In this document: positions 24,190 to 32,579 of the stretch, in pieces
How positions within the stretch are numbered: the stretch's first letter is position 1
Layout of the letters: every line of letters begins with the position of its first letter
Origin: Geomonas propionica
GTDB lineage: Bacteria > Desulfobacterota > Desulfuromonadia > Geobacterales > Geobacteraceae
Assembly (NCBI RefSeq): GCF_016458235.1
Contig: NZ_JAEMHK010000023.1
Span: forward strand, 1-42,322
DNA length: 42,322 nt
Direction: 5' to 3'
Made by a program: the position numbers and the translations under genes
The notes under the pieces: generated by a model
Told to the model about the DNA's origin: nothing
What the model saw: only the letters and a program-made list of their open reading frames with translations
The model's database searches: none

Positions 24190-25911
24190 TTAAACCTGGT
24201 GCTGCGGCGCCTGCAACGTGAAGTAGAAACAGGCGCCCTTGCCAGGCTCTCCCTCGGCGCGCACCTCGCCGCCGTGCCGGTCGACGATCCTGAACACGGT
24301 GGCCAGCCCGACCCCGGTGCCGGGAAAGTCGCTTGAGAGATGACAGCGCTGGAAAGGCTTGAAGATCTTCTCGGCGTCGCTCATCTTGAAGCCGATGCCG
24401 TTGTCGCGCACGAAGAACTCGTGCATCCCGTCGCGCAGCCCCTGTCCGAACTCGATGCAGGTGTGTTCGTTCCTGGAGGTGTACTTCCAGGCGTTGCCCA
24501 GCAGATTCTGCAAGAGAACCCGGGCCAGATGGGGGTCGCACCAAGCCGTCATGCCTGCTTCATTGCGCCAGTCCAGCGAGCGTTCCAGGTCGTACATCCG
24601 CAGTTCGGCGATGATGTCATCCGCCATGCGCCCCAGGTCCACCTCCTCGCAAGCCAATTCCGTTCTCGTTACCCGGAACAGCACCAGCATCGCCTCGATG
24701 AACTGCTCCATGTTTTCGCACCCGGTATTGATGGCGTTGACGAGGCTCAGGCCGGTTTCATCCAGCAGGTCGCGGTACATCTCGGCAAGGGCCTGACCGG
24801 CCGTATAGACGGTGGTTAGCGGTGTACGCAGGTCGTGCGACAGCGAGTAGCTGAAAGCCTCCAGCTCCCGGTTGGTGGCCTGCAACTCGAGGGTTTGCTG
24901 GCGCAGGCTGCCGTTCAGCTTCCGGATCGCCTCCTCCGATTGCCGGCGCTCCGAGATGTCGCGCACCACGCAGATGATGCCTCCGTCCTCCAGACGCGAA
25001 AGGGATATCTCCTGGGGGAACAGGGAGCCGTCCTTCTTGAGCCCGCTCGCCTCGCCGCGCCAGCCGTGCCCCTGCTCGAAGGCGGCAGAGATGAGCGGCT
25101 CCAGCCGTTGGCGCTCCTCGTTGGTGTACAGCTTTTTCCAGGTCTGGCTGAACAGTTCCTGCTGCGAGGGGTAGCCGTAGATCTCCGCGTGCGCCTTGTT
25201 CAGGTAGAGGTAGTCGCCGGTAGGGGTCAACAGGGCGATGCCGTCCATGGATGCCTCTATGGCGGCGAACTGCTTTTTCAGCATGTTCTCCCTGTTCTTG
25301 CGCTCGGTCACGTCGCGAACCAGTTCGATGGCCGCGGTGACGGCGCCCGTGGCATCCACCAGCGGGGCGGCCGAAGTCTCGATGTGACGCGTCTGCCCGT
25401 CGATGACATGGGTCACCTCCTGCCGGTGCAGCAGACCGTCGTGGAAACATTCGTTGACGACGCAACCGGGGCATACGTCTTCACGGTCGTGGTAGGCGCT
25501 GTAGCAGTGCTGTCCGACCCGCTCGCCCTTGAACTGCCTGGCCGGGGGATTCTGGTACAGGATCCTGAAGTCGCGGTCCTGGACCGTCACCGCGTCGGGC
25601 ACACTGGCGAGGATGGCTTCGGTGCGGCCTTTTTCCAGGGCAAGCTTGGCCACGGTGTCTTCCAGCGCCGCGGTGGCTTCTTGCACCTTTTGGGACTTGC
25701 GGCAGGCGCAGGCCATGAAAACCAGCAGGAACAGGATGGTTTGCAGACGGTAGGTCAGCTCCTGCGCCTGTGGGTGCAGAAGCTGCTGCAGGAAGGGACC
25801 TTCGGAAAACAGCACCGCATCGAGAAAACTGTCGGTGAGCCATGACGCCAGTATCAGTACGGTTCCCGTGGCTATGGAGTAAGAGCGATCCTTTCGGAGC
25901 CGCGACAACAT
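24190..25911 (-). CDS. Membrane sensor histidine kinase with two PAS domains
   Basis: This 573-residue protein has two N-terminal transmembrane helices (about 15-30 and 55-70). PAS domain 1 (about 95-205) has cysteines at 136, 147, 150 and 155. PAS domain 2 (about 212-325) has the usual DITERR-type exit. A coiled coil leads to HisKA with H359 in YSLSHDLRTPL and a HATPase domain (NLLGNAWKYTS, DNGIGF, GTGVGLATV). No receiver domain and no regulator gene adjacent, so it is an orphan kinase. CGAGGAGAG lies just before the ATG. The gene runs convergent to rsgA with 16 bases between. Confidence 0.93.
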   Translation of the reverse strand: MLSRLRKDRSYSIATGTVLILASWLTDSFLDAVLFSEGPFLQQLLHPQAQELTYRLQTILFLLVFMACACRKSQKVQEATAALEDTVAKLALEKGRTEAILASVPDAVTVQDRDFRILYQNPPARQFKGERVGQHCYSAYHDREDVCPGCVVNECFHDGLLHRQEVTHVIDGQTRHIETSAAPLVDATGAVTAAIELVRDVTERKNRENMLKKQFAAIEASMDGIALLTPTGDYLYLNKAHAEIYGYPSQQELFSQTWKKLYTNEERQRLEPLISAAFEQGHGWRGEASGLKKDGSLFPQEISLSRLEDGGIICVVRDISERRQSEEAIRKLNGSLRQQTLELQATNRELEAFSYSLSHDLRTPLTTVYTAGQALAEMYRDLLDETGLSLVNAINTGCENMEQFIEAMLVLFRVTRTELACEEVDLGRMADDIIAELRMYDLERSLDWRNEAGMTAWCDPHLARVLLQNLLGNAWKYTSRNEHTCIEFGQGLRDGMHEFFVRDNGIGFKMSDAEKIFKPFQRCHLSSDFPGTGVGLATVFRIVDRHGGEVRAEGEPGKGACFYFTLQAPQHQV

Positions 25912-26211
25912 AAACTCTCCTCGTTATACAACTTCGACTGGCGTTGATTGCCAAGTGCAGATCAACCGGGTCGCGGTCACGATTGATCCAATCTCACCTA
26001 TATGCATGATCTATATCGACTCGTATATCATATTGAAGTACAAGCTCATAGTGTTTTCCGCAAAGGTTGTGCGGCAATGTGGTCGGGCGGGCGCATGCCG
26101 CACGGCGCCGTACGGGGTACGCTGCAGTGGCGGGGTGTGGGGGGGCAGTTGTCGTCGGCGGGGGAGCGAGAGTGCGCGGTGCACCATGCCGACCAAGGGG
26201 AACTCTCGGTC
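25912..26211. other. 300-base intergenic stretch without a gene
   Basis: Lies between two minus-strand genes. The half near 25912 carries the kinase's ribosome-binding site. The half near 26100-26200 is GC-rich, with a short CGTAC/GTACG hairpin (about 26109-26121). No clear terminator T-run, promoter pair or RNA gene was seen. Confidence 0.4.
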
Positions 26212-27585
26212 CTACAGCTGCTTGGGCTTTCTGCCGGAGAAGTTGTCGTCGAAGCAGGAAGGACAGATGCCGTGACTGAACTGGGCTTCCGTGTGCTGGG
26301 ATATGTAGGACTCCATCTGCTGCCAGCTCTGCTCGTCTTTTCTCACCTTCTTGCAGTACATGCACACCGGTATGATCCCCTCCAGTACCTTTACCTTGGA
26401 GAGGGCCTGCTCGAGTTCCCCGTTGCGCTGCACGAGCGCGTCCCTGTGGACCTGGAGGTTCTTGCGGCTGTTAACCAGCTTGACGAAGCTCATGGTGAGT
26501 GCCAGCAATAGCAGCACGGATATGGTTGAGAGTATTTCGACCCGGTGGCTCCAGAGGTAGCCGGGGGGCTTGTTGACGATGATGCTGTCGGCCGGCAGCT
26601 TCCCCGGTGCGATACCAACGCGCCGCAGCTCGTTGTAGTCGAACATGTCCTTGTTGGGGCTTGGGGTGACCGGGGGGAGGTCGTCTATGGATTCTCCCCT
26701 GAGTACCCGAACGGCCAGAGCCGCCGCAGCGGCACCATGTTCGCGAAGGTTCAGCAAACGACCGCCGACGATGCCTTTGCCCAGGTTGAATTCCCAGCCG
26801 CCGTACACGGGGACGGGACTGGCGGTGGAAATTCTGCGCAGCGCTTCGTTGCTGGAGACACGGTCGCCGTTTTTGTCTGGCACAAAGGAAGCGAAATAGA
26901 CGATGGCGCTGCCGGGTTTCAGTTCCCTGACCCGGTCGATGAATTGGTCGAGCCGCAGCCCGGCCCAGTCGGTGAAGGTAGCCTTGTCGTGCAGTTGCGC
27001 CGCGGCCTTCTGGAACTCCATGTGGTTCAATCGGCCGGTGACGGAATCGTCGCGGATGACGACGATGTTCTTGGTGCCGGGATGGAGGGCAAAGATGAGA
27101 TCGAGGGTGGCCTTGAAGCTTGGGCGCTCGTCGATGCCTACGATGCCGCGCTTGCCGGTAAGCCTGGCGCGGTCGAATGAGTTGGTGCCGCAGAAGACGA
27201 TCGGGGTGGCGCCGAAGAGGTCTGATCTGTGCCGTTCGATGACGTTGAAGGCATAGTCGTCGGTGGAGAGGATCAGGTCGAAGTGGCGCTGCTGGTATTT
27301 GAACCTGAGCAGATCAATGAGCTTGGCATCGAATTCCCTGCCGCTGTTGTTCTTCGAGTCCAGGTACTCGACCTGGATCTCCGTTTCCGGCAGTGCCCGC
27401 AGCAGTGTCTCCTTGATGCCTTCTACCGCGTCATCGGACCCCTTGTAGCCGGAATGGTATGAGTTGAGGATCAGGACCTTCTTCCTCAAGGTCGTTTCCC
27501 CGCAGTTGGCGTCCGCGATCCATCCCAGCAGACAGATGCTGACCATCACGTACAGCAGGCGGTTTAAGAACCAGCACTTGCTCAT
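26212..27585 (-). CDS. ABC-type substrate-binding sensor protein with cytoplasmic four-cysteine tail
   Basis: This 457-residue protein has an N-terminal signal or anchor helix (about 8-25) and a two-lobed periplasmic ABC_sub_bind-type domain (about 35-345; VLILNSYHSGYKGSDDAVEG, FDLILSTDDYAFNVI, GTNSFDRARLTGKRGIVGID). A second transmembrane helix (about 355-375), a coiled coil (NLQVHRDALVQRNGELEQAL) and a short C-terminal module with two CxxC pairs (IPVCMYCKKVRKDEQSW ... HGICPSCF) follow. That module commonly ends PAS- or GAF-containing signalling proteins in deltaproteobacteria and may bind zinc. No kinase, cyclase or chemoreceptor output is present. ATG 27585 has GGAGAATAAG upstream; an upstream in-frame start lacks this. 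Confidence 0.85.
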   Translation of the reverse strand: MSKCWFLNRLLYVMVSICLLGWIADANCGETTLRKKVLILNSYHSGYKGSDDAVEGIKETLLRALPETEIQVEYLDSKNNSGREFDAKLIDLLRFKYQQRHFDLILSTDDYAFNVIERHRSDLFGATPIVFCGTNSFDRARLTGKRGIVGIDERPSFKATLDLIFALHPGTKNIVVIRDDSVTGRLNHMEFQKAAAQLHDKATFTDWAGLRLDQFIDRVRELKPGSAIVYFASFVPDKNGDRVSSNEALRRISTASPVPVYGGWEFNLGKGIVGGRLLNLREHGAAAAALAVRVLRGESIDDLPPVTPSPNKDMFDYNELRRVGIAPGKLPADSIIVNKPPGYLWSHRVEILSTISVLLLLALTMSFVKLVNSRKNLQVHRDALVQRNGELEQALSKVKVLEGIIPVCMYCKKVRKDEQSWQQMESYISQHTEAQFSHGICPSCFDDNFSGRKPKQL

Positions 27586-27783
27586 CTTATTCTCCAATAA
27601 CGGCAGCGACGTCCGCCTCTCTTTGGTTCCGTTACAGAAACGGGCCCGGCGCGACAAAATCTCCCGTATACAATAGTTTCGGCAGAAATGCGCCGCACTT
27701 TAGTGCGAAGAACAGTTCTGCATTTCCATATCTTCGTCATCGGTTGTGGCAGTCGGTTGCTGCAAAAGGGGACTCAGCGGGTG

Positions 27784-27811
27784 CTGACATAGTCGGTTGA
27801 TCTTTTATAAT
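27784..27811 (+). promoter_or_regulatory. Candidate sigma-70 promoter for adenine deaminase
   Basis: CTGACA (27784-27789), a 16-base spacer and a perfect TATAAT (27806-27811). Transcription would start near 27818, giving a 94-base leader before the ATG. The rest of the 326-base divergent region holds nothing else recognised. Confidence 0.55.
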
Positions 27812-27911
27812 TGGGGTAGCCCTGAAAGGTATTTGTGCTGTGGGTGCAGTTGTGGCAGTATCCCTCCTCCGCGTCTTCGGGCGCGCAACCGACCAGTACC
27901 GGAGTACGATT

Positions 27912-28961
27912 ATGAACCTCGAAGCCATCCCGCGCCAGGAGCTGGACTGCATCCTGCGCCGCATGCCCAAAGCGGAGCTGCACATCCACATCGAAGGATC
28001 CCTGGAGCCGGAGCTGATCTTCCGCATGGCCCAGAAAAACGGCATCAAGCTCGTTTACCCGTCGGTCGAGGCGCTGCGTGCCGCCTATGCCTTCACCGAC
28101 CTGCAGAGTTTTCTCGACATCTACTATGCCGGCGCCGGCGTGCTGCAGACCGAAGAGGATTTCTTCGACATGGCCTGGAGCTACCTGGAACGGGCTAAGG
28201 CTGACAACGTGATCCACTCGGAGATCTTCTTCGATCCCCAGACCCACACCGCCAGGGGTGTTGCCTTCGCGACCGTCATCAATGGTCTGCACCGGGCCAT
28301 CGAGCGGGGGCGCGAGGAACTGGGACTGTCGGCGTCCCTGATCCTTTGCTTTTTGCGTCACCTGAGCGAGGCGGATGCCTTTGCCACCCTGGAAGAGGCG
28401 CTGCCGTTTCGGGACAAGTTCATCGGCGTCGGCCTGGATAGCGGTGAGCGCGGCAACCCGCCGGAGAAGTTCGCCGCAGTCTTTGGCCGCTGCCAGGCGT
28501 TGGGACTTAGGCTGGTGGCGCATGCCGGGGAAGAGGGACCGGCAAGCTACATAAGCGACGCTTTGGACCTGTTGAGGGCGGAAAGGATCGACCATGGAGT
28601 GCGGTGCCTGGAAGACCCGCAGTTGGTGGCCCGCCTCGCCTCGGAGCGGATCGCGCTGACGGTATGCCCGTTGTCGAACGTTAAGCTGGCGGTGTTTCCG
28701 GAACTCGGGAGCCACAACATCGGCAGACTGTTGGCGGAGGGGATTGTCGCCACCATCAACTCCGACGACCCCGCCTACTTCGGTGGGTACCTGAACGAGA
28801 ACTTCACGGCCACCTTCGCCGCGCTCCCTCAACTCGGGGCACGGCAGGCGTACCAATTGGCCCGCAACAGCTTCGAGGCCAGCTTCGTCGCGGAGGAGAC
28901 CAGGAAACGATGGATTGCCGGCCTCGACGCCTTCTTCGCTGACTGTTGCGGCGGCAGGTGA
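27912..28961 (+). CDS. Adenine deaminase (adenosine-deaminase-like type)
   Basis: This 349-residue amidohydrolase probably converts adenine to hypoxanthine for purine salvage. The metal ligands HxH are at 24-26 (KAELHIHIEGSLEPEL), followed by LVAHAGEEGPASYI, RIDHGVRCLED and NSDDPAYFGGY with the catalytic and metal-binding His, Glu and Asp residues. IEGSLEPEL, SEIFFDPQTHTARG and PAYFGGY are features of the short adenine deaminases related to yeast Aah1, more than of true adenosine deaminase. Start ATG 27912 (CCGGAGTACGATT upstream) is preferred over an in-frame GTG at 27840. Confidence 0.88.
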   Translation: MNLEAIPRQELDCILRRMPKAELHIHIEGSLEPELIFRMAQKNGIKLVYPSVEALRAAYAFTDLQSFLDIYYAGAGVLQTEEDFFDMAWSYLERAKADNVIHSEIFFDPQTHTARGVAFATVINGLHRAIERGREELGLSASLILCFLRHLSEADAFATLEEALPFRDKFIGVGLDSGERGNPPEKFAAVFGRCQALGLRLVAHAGEEGPASYISDALDLLRAERIDHGVRCLEDPQLVARLASERIALTVCPLSNVKLAVFPELGSHNIGRLLAEGIVATINSDDPAYFGGYLNENFTATFAALPQLGARQAYQLARNSFEASFVAEETRKRWIAGLDAFFADCCGGR

Positions 28962-29152
28962 TGGGGCGAGCTTACCATTGCAGAGGCCGACGATGAGGTT
29001 GTAATTCCCTAAGGGCAAATCCCCCCTGTCCCCCCTTCGCAAAGTGGGGAACGCTTGTTCACGCGCAGCGCTTCGTGGGCAACATCGTCTGCGCTCCGCA
29101 ATTTACGGATGAGCCATTGCAGGGGGCGCGATACCCCAATAGAGTCAGTGGG

Positions 29153-29209
29153 GTACAAAAAAGGAGCCTCCAGAGCCGACATTGCCGGCCTCTGCGGCTC
29201 CTTTTGTAC
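29153..29209. terminator. Bidirectional terminator between adenine deaminase and DUF3135 genes
   Basis: GTACAAAAAAGGAGCC (29153-29168) pairs with GGCTCCTTTTGTAC (29196-29209); the interior also pairs partly (CAGAG...CTCTG). It has an A-run on one side and a T-run on the other, so it can act for both converging transcripts. The 190 bases between the deaminase stop and this hairpin hold no gene. Confidence 0.75.
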
Positions 29210-29234
29210 ACGCCAACGCCACGCTACTGCACCG

Positions 29235-29600
29235 TTAAACCCTGCGTAGCTTGACCTCCTCCTCTTCCTTTCCCACGATCTGCTGTTTCTTACCGATGGT
29301 ACGCAGCAGGGAGTTGCAGTTGTCTACCAGTTGCTCCAGTTGGCCTCCCCTGCCGTAGACCTGGCTGTAAAAGATGTTCTCCATGATGTGCATCCGGCCC
29401 AGGTTGCTGCCTGCCTTGCGCATCTGCATGGTCATCGACCACTGCATCTGCTGGAGCTTTAGGCTCTTTTCCGGTGTCCGCGCCACGCACGCTTTCTTCA
29501 AAGCATCATCTGCCAGTTTCTCGAAGCGGGCGGGATCCTCCTTGTATAGTTGCCTCAACTCATCCGGGGTGTACGCGGTAAACTCCTTTTCGGTACTCAT
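29235..29600 (-). CDS. DUF3135-like protein
   Basis: This 121-residue cytoplasmic, helical protein fits the DUF3135 pattern: an early ELRQLYKEDPARFEKLADDA and a second helix pair rich in Gln/Met (LKLQQMQWSMTMQMRKAGSN, LGRMHIMENIF). The function is not known. The start ATG has AAGGAGAAGGAG upstream. It converges with the adenine deaminase gene across a shared terminator. Confidence 0.7.
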   Translation of the reverse strand: MSTEKEFTAYTPDELRQLYKEDPARFEKLADDALKKACVARTPEKSLKLQQMQWSMTMQMRKAGSNLGRMHIMENIFYSQVYGRGGQLEQLVDNCNSLLRTIGKKQQIVGKEEEEVKLRRV

Positions 29601-29769
29601 GACACGCTCCTTCTCCTTGCATTACAATAAAAGTTGTGGCAGTGCTGCTGATTTAGTTTTTCTAATTGTGTACTAATGGAAAAAAATATTCCACTAAATT
29701 GTGTATACGGCTGGAGGGGGGCGACAGTAACACAGCCGGCATTATTTTTCCATTGGGTATCGGGACACT

Positions 29770-29795
29770 CCGTCAGCAAGATACCGTCCTGACGG
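29770..29795. repeat. Small hairpin in a 380-base intergenic region
   Basis: CCGTCAG (29770-29776) and CTGACGG (29789-29795) pair with a 12-base loop. The region 29601-29980 otherwise holds only a candidate promoter (29891-29919); no gene is supported despite an open plus-strand frame from 29666. Confidence 0.35.
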
Positions 29796-29890
29796 TTGCG
29801 TGGCCCCGCAAGTCTCGCCTGCCGGACGGGAGTGCGCCGCATATACATTTTGCGCCCGTTTTGTTCCAGTCGCAGCTCTCGCCAATAGCC

Positions 29891-29919
29891 TTGCATTTAA
29901 AAGTTATTTTCCTTAACAT
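29891..29919 (+). promoter_or_regulatory. Candidate promoter of the envelope operon
   Basis: TTGCAT (29891-29896), a 17-base AT-rich spacer and TAACAT (29914-29919). It lies 62 bases before the holin-like gene, in a low-GC pocket of a GC-rich area. Confidence 0.4.
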
Positions 29920-29980
29920 TAATTTGTATCAATACGATGTTCAGAAAATGAAGATCTTCCTGCGGCGAAAGGAGGCTGCC

Positions 29981-30430
29981 ATGGCGGATAAGGATAAAGG
30001 TGAAAAGACTATTGGCGAACTGGTGTCCGAACTGACCGGGGAGGTGCGGGAGCTTTTCCGGCAGGAACTGGACCTCTTCACGGCGGAGATGAAAGAGAAG
30101 CTGGTTGCTCTTGCCAAGGATACTGCCGCCATCGGAGTGGGCGGGGTACTGGTCTATACGGGGTTCCTGGTGCTCCTGGCGGCGATCGTCCTGGGGCTGG
30201 CGACCGTGATGCCCGCCTGGGGCGCCGCGCTCGTGGTGGCCATAGGCCTGATCGCCATCGGAGCGGTCCTGGTCCTTAAAGGCGGCAAGGACGTGAAGGA
30301 GATGGATGCGAAGCCCGAAGAGACGGTGGGGGCTTTGAAGGAGACGGTACAATGGGCGAAAACGTTAAAGTTAACGAGCAGTCGCCGGAGAGGATTCGCG
30401 AGCAAATCCGGCACACGGAAAGCGATATAA
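29981..30430 (+). CDS. Phage holin family / Actino-holin-like membrane protein
   Basis: This 149-residue protein has an amphipathic N-terminus (TIGELVSELTGEVRELFRQE) and two adjacent hydrophobic helices (AIGVGGVLVYTGFLVLLAAI and WGAALVVAIGLIAIGAVLVL). This is the DUF1469/holin_3-type architecture usually found beside DUF3618 and YtxH proteins. AAAGGAGG lies eight bases before the ATG. Its last 79 bases overlap the next gene, so the C-terminal 26 residues (KTLKLTSSRRRGFASK...) come from double-coding DNA and may be a frameshift-extended tail. Despite the family name, phage lysis is not implied; a stress-related envelope role is likely. Confidence 0.85.
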   Translation: MADKDKGEKTIGELVSELTGEVRELFRQELDLFTAEMKEKLVALAKDTAAIGVGGVLVYTGFLVLLAAIVLGLATVMPAWGAALVVAIGLIAIGAVLVLKGGKDVKEMDAKPEETVGALKETVQWAKTLKLTSSRRRGFASKSGTRKAI

Positions 30431-30942
30431 CCCAAACGGTGCAGAGTCTCGAGCAGAGGCTTTCCCCGCAGTACCTCAAGCGGCAGGGGCTGCGGAAGGC
30501 GAAACTGTTCGCCTGGCAGACGGTCGCCAAAGCCCTCCAATTAGCCGAGAGAACCTCGGTGCAGGCTTCTCTGGTCGGGGGGAGCTCGTTGCTGATGCTG
30601 CTGGGGAACAGGCGGGTGCGCGACAGGGTGAAACACGCGACCGGCAGAAAACATGTGATCGAGGTACAACATCCTGTTCCGGCAGTGGCGCGGGCGGCCG
30701 GTGCCAGCGCGATGTGGCTGCTGATGCGCAAGCTTGGCGGCGGAAAACGAAACGAGAAGGTGCCGGTATCGGGATTGGCTCTGGCAGCGACTGCCGCCAA
30801 AGCCTTCCTGGGAGGCAAGAGGGCATCGGAAAAAAGCGGCACCCCGAGGGAAGGTAAAAAGGTCGCGTGGCACGGGCTGGCGACGACGATCGGAGCTACT
30901 CTGGGTAACTACTGGTTCACCCACAAGACCCGCAGAGTGTAG
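30352..30942 (+). CDS. DUF3618-like membrane protein
   Basis: This 196-residue protein opens with the DUF3618 signature (SPERIREQIRHTESDITQTV, QSLEQRLSPQYLK), a short helix that precedes a weakly hydrophobic segment (SVQASLVGGSSLLMLLGN). A basic region and a second hydrophobic stretch (AVARAAGASAMWLLMRKLGG) follow, then a Gly/Ala-rich end. It overlaps the holin-like gene and is followed by a YtxH gene; these three occur together in many proteobacteria. The role is unknown but probably envelope maintenance. Confidence 0.8.
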   Translation: MGENVKVNEQSPERIREQIRHTESDITQTVQSLEQRLSPQYLKRQGLRKAKLFAWQTVAKALQLAERTSVQASLVGGSSLLMLLGNRRVRDRVKHATGRKHVIEVQHPVPAVARAAGASAMWLLMRKLGGGKRNEKVPVSGLALAATAAKAFLGGKRASEKSGTPREGKKVAWHGLATTIGATLGNYWFTHKTRRV

Positions 30943-30965
30943 CGAACGTAGCAAAGGAGGACGTC

Positions 30966-31241
30966 ATGAGAAGACACGCGAGCACCACGGCTGAGGTAGT
31001 CAGCTTTTCGGCTGGGGCATTGGTAGGTGCCGGGCTTGCCCTGCTCTACGCCCCGAAGACCGGGACCGAGATGAGAGAGAAGGTATCGGACGTGACAGGG
31101 GACGCCATCGCCAAGATGAAAGGGCTGACGGCGGAAGCCCAGGACAAGCTGAACAGGAACCTGCGCAGAGGGCGCGAGTACGCGGAAGAAAAAGTGTCGG
31201 AGTTATCTTCAAATATTGAGGAAAGAGAACAGTATCACTAA
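30966..31241 (+). CDS. YtxH domain protein
   Basis: This 91-residue protein has the YtxH pattern: a glycine-rich hydrophobic N-terminus (FSAGALVGAGLALLYAPKTG) followed by a charged helix (EMREKVSDVTGDAIAKMKGL). GCAAAGGAGG precedes the ATG. Last gene of the three-gene operon, followed by a terminator at 31274-31302. YtxH proteins are linked to general stress in Bacillus; function here is inferred from context only. Confidence 0.88.
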   Translation: MRRHASTTAEVVSFSAGALVGAGLALLYAPKTGTEMREKVSDVTGDAIAKMKGLTAEAQDKLNRNLRRGREYAEEKVSELSSNIEEREQYH

Positions 31242-31273
31242 GCCGGGGCGGTTGGCACCGGTGACATCAAGCG

Positions 31274-31302
31274 GGCTGTCCGGCAACGGACAGCCTTTTT
31301 TT
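31274..31302 (+). terminator. Rho-independent terminator of the YtxH operon
   Basis: A perfect 9-bp stem (GGCTGTCCG with CGGACAGCC) with loop GCAA is followed by seven T residues. Confidence 0.93.
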
Positions 31303-31490
31303 GTCCAACTCCTGGGCATGCCCAACATGCAACGTGACGGAAAGGAGCTGGTCATGTGAGACGGTTGCCGCGAAAAAGAGTCGATAGCAAGGTGTGGTAG
31401 CAGAAGTGCCTTCAGCTTTGTTTGCCATTATCTTCAACCTCATGTAACATCTGTTGAACTGTATACATCTGCCTGCTGACGGGACCTCCT

Positions 31491-32540
31491 ATGACAACCG
31501 CTGCCTTCACAATGACCAATGAGTTCACCTTTAAGAGAATCCTGCTCGCCGTGGTGGTACTACTCGCATCATGGCTGCGCCCCTGCCATGCAGAGCCGCT
31601 GGCGATCACCCCTTTTTATACCTTCAACCAGAGCCCCCTGGTGCAGATTTACGGCCTTCCGGCAGCGGAGAGCGCCGTCGTACAGCCGGCCGGAAAAGCG
31701 TGGACGCTGCTGTCGGTCGATGTGGCCAACAGCTACCTGAAGCGGGAAACGGCACGGGAATCGCTCCTTCTGGACGGGGAGGGGGAGCGCATCACCCTCG
31801 CCCTTCGCTACGGGGTCGCCCAGAGGGGGGAGCTGGGGATGGATCTTCCGCTCATCGCTTATAACGGCGGGATCTTTGACGGCTTCATCGAGGACTGGCA
31901 CGAGTTCTTCGGGCTCCCCCAGGGGCAAAGGCCGGACGCCCCCAAGGGGCAGCTGCGCTTCCAGTACGAGAAGGACGGGCGGCAGCGACTGGACATGGAG
32001 CGCGACGGCCTGCATATCGGTGATCTGAGGTTTTCCGGGGCGTGGCAGCTCTACCACGGCGGCGGCGCGAACCCTGCCGCACTGGCGCTGCGGACCAGCC
32101 TGAAGTTGCCCACCGGAAGCAGTTCCCGTCTCACCGGCAGCGGCAGCACCGACCTCGCCCTGTGGCTCACCGGCAGCAGCGATTACGCCTTCCCGGGGCA
32201 GTGGGGGCACGCCACGGTTTTCGCGGCTGCCGGCGGACTCGCCATGACGGACGGGCAGGTTCTGAAGGAGCAGCATAAGAATCTTGCCGGCTTCGGCACC
32301 GTCGGCTTGGGCTGGTCGCCCTCCGACAGCTTCGCCCTCAAGGCGCAGCTGTCCGGGCACAGCGCCTTCTTCAGGGCCAGCGCCTTCTCGGAGCTGAGTT
32401 CCGGCGCGATGCAGGTCATCTTCGGCGGGACGGTCGCGTTCTCGCCGCGTACCACCCTGGATATCGCCCTGTCCGAGGACGTCACCGTGGGCGCCTCTCC
32501 GGATGTGGCGCTGCACCTGGGGTTGGGGCACCAGTTCTGA
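31491..32540 (+). CDS. DUF3187-family outer membrane protein
   Basis: This 349-residue protein starts with a signal peptide (about 13-35, ending PCHA). It continues with ITPFYTFNQSPLVQIYGLP, the conserved opening of DUF3187 proteins, and then many alternating amphipathic beta strands, ending in an aromatic C-terminal strand (VALHLGLGHQF) typical of outer-membrane barrels. LPTGSSSRLTGSGSTDLALW is characteristic of the family middle. It is thought to be an outer-membrane barrel; function unknown. Several Met codons are possible as start; the first is used here. Confidence 0.82.
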   Translation: MTTAAFTMTNEFTFKRILLAVVVLLASWLRPCHAEPLAITPFYTFNQSPLVQIYGLPAAESAVVQPAGKAWTLLSVDVANSYLKRETARESLLLDGEGERITLALRYGVAQRGELGMDLPLIAYNGGIFDGFIEDWHEFFGLPQGQRPDAPKGQLRFQYEKDGRQRLDMERDGLHIGDLRFSGAWQLYHGGGANPAALALRTSLKLPTGSSSRLTGSGSTDLALWLTGSSDYAFPGQWGHATVFAAAGGLAMTDGQVLKEQHKNLAGFGTVGLGWSPSDSFALKAQLSGHSAFFRASAFSELSSGAMQVIFGGTVAFSPRTTLDIALSEDVTVGASPDVALHLGLGHQF

Positions 32541-32579
32541 AATGTTTTTAGTCTTAACCCCTGCGTGGGAGGATGTGAG

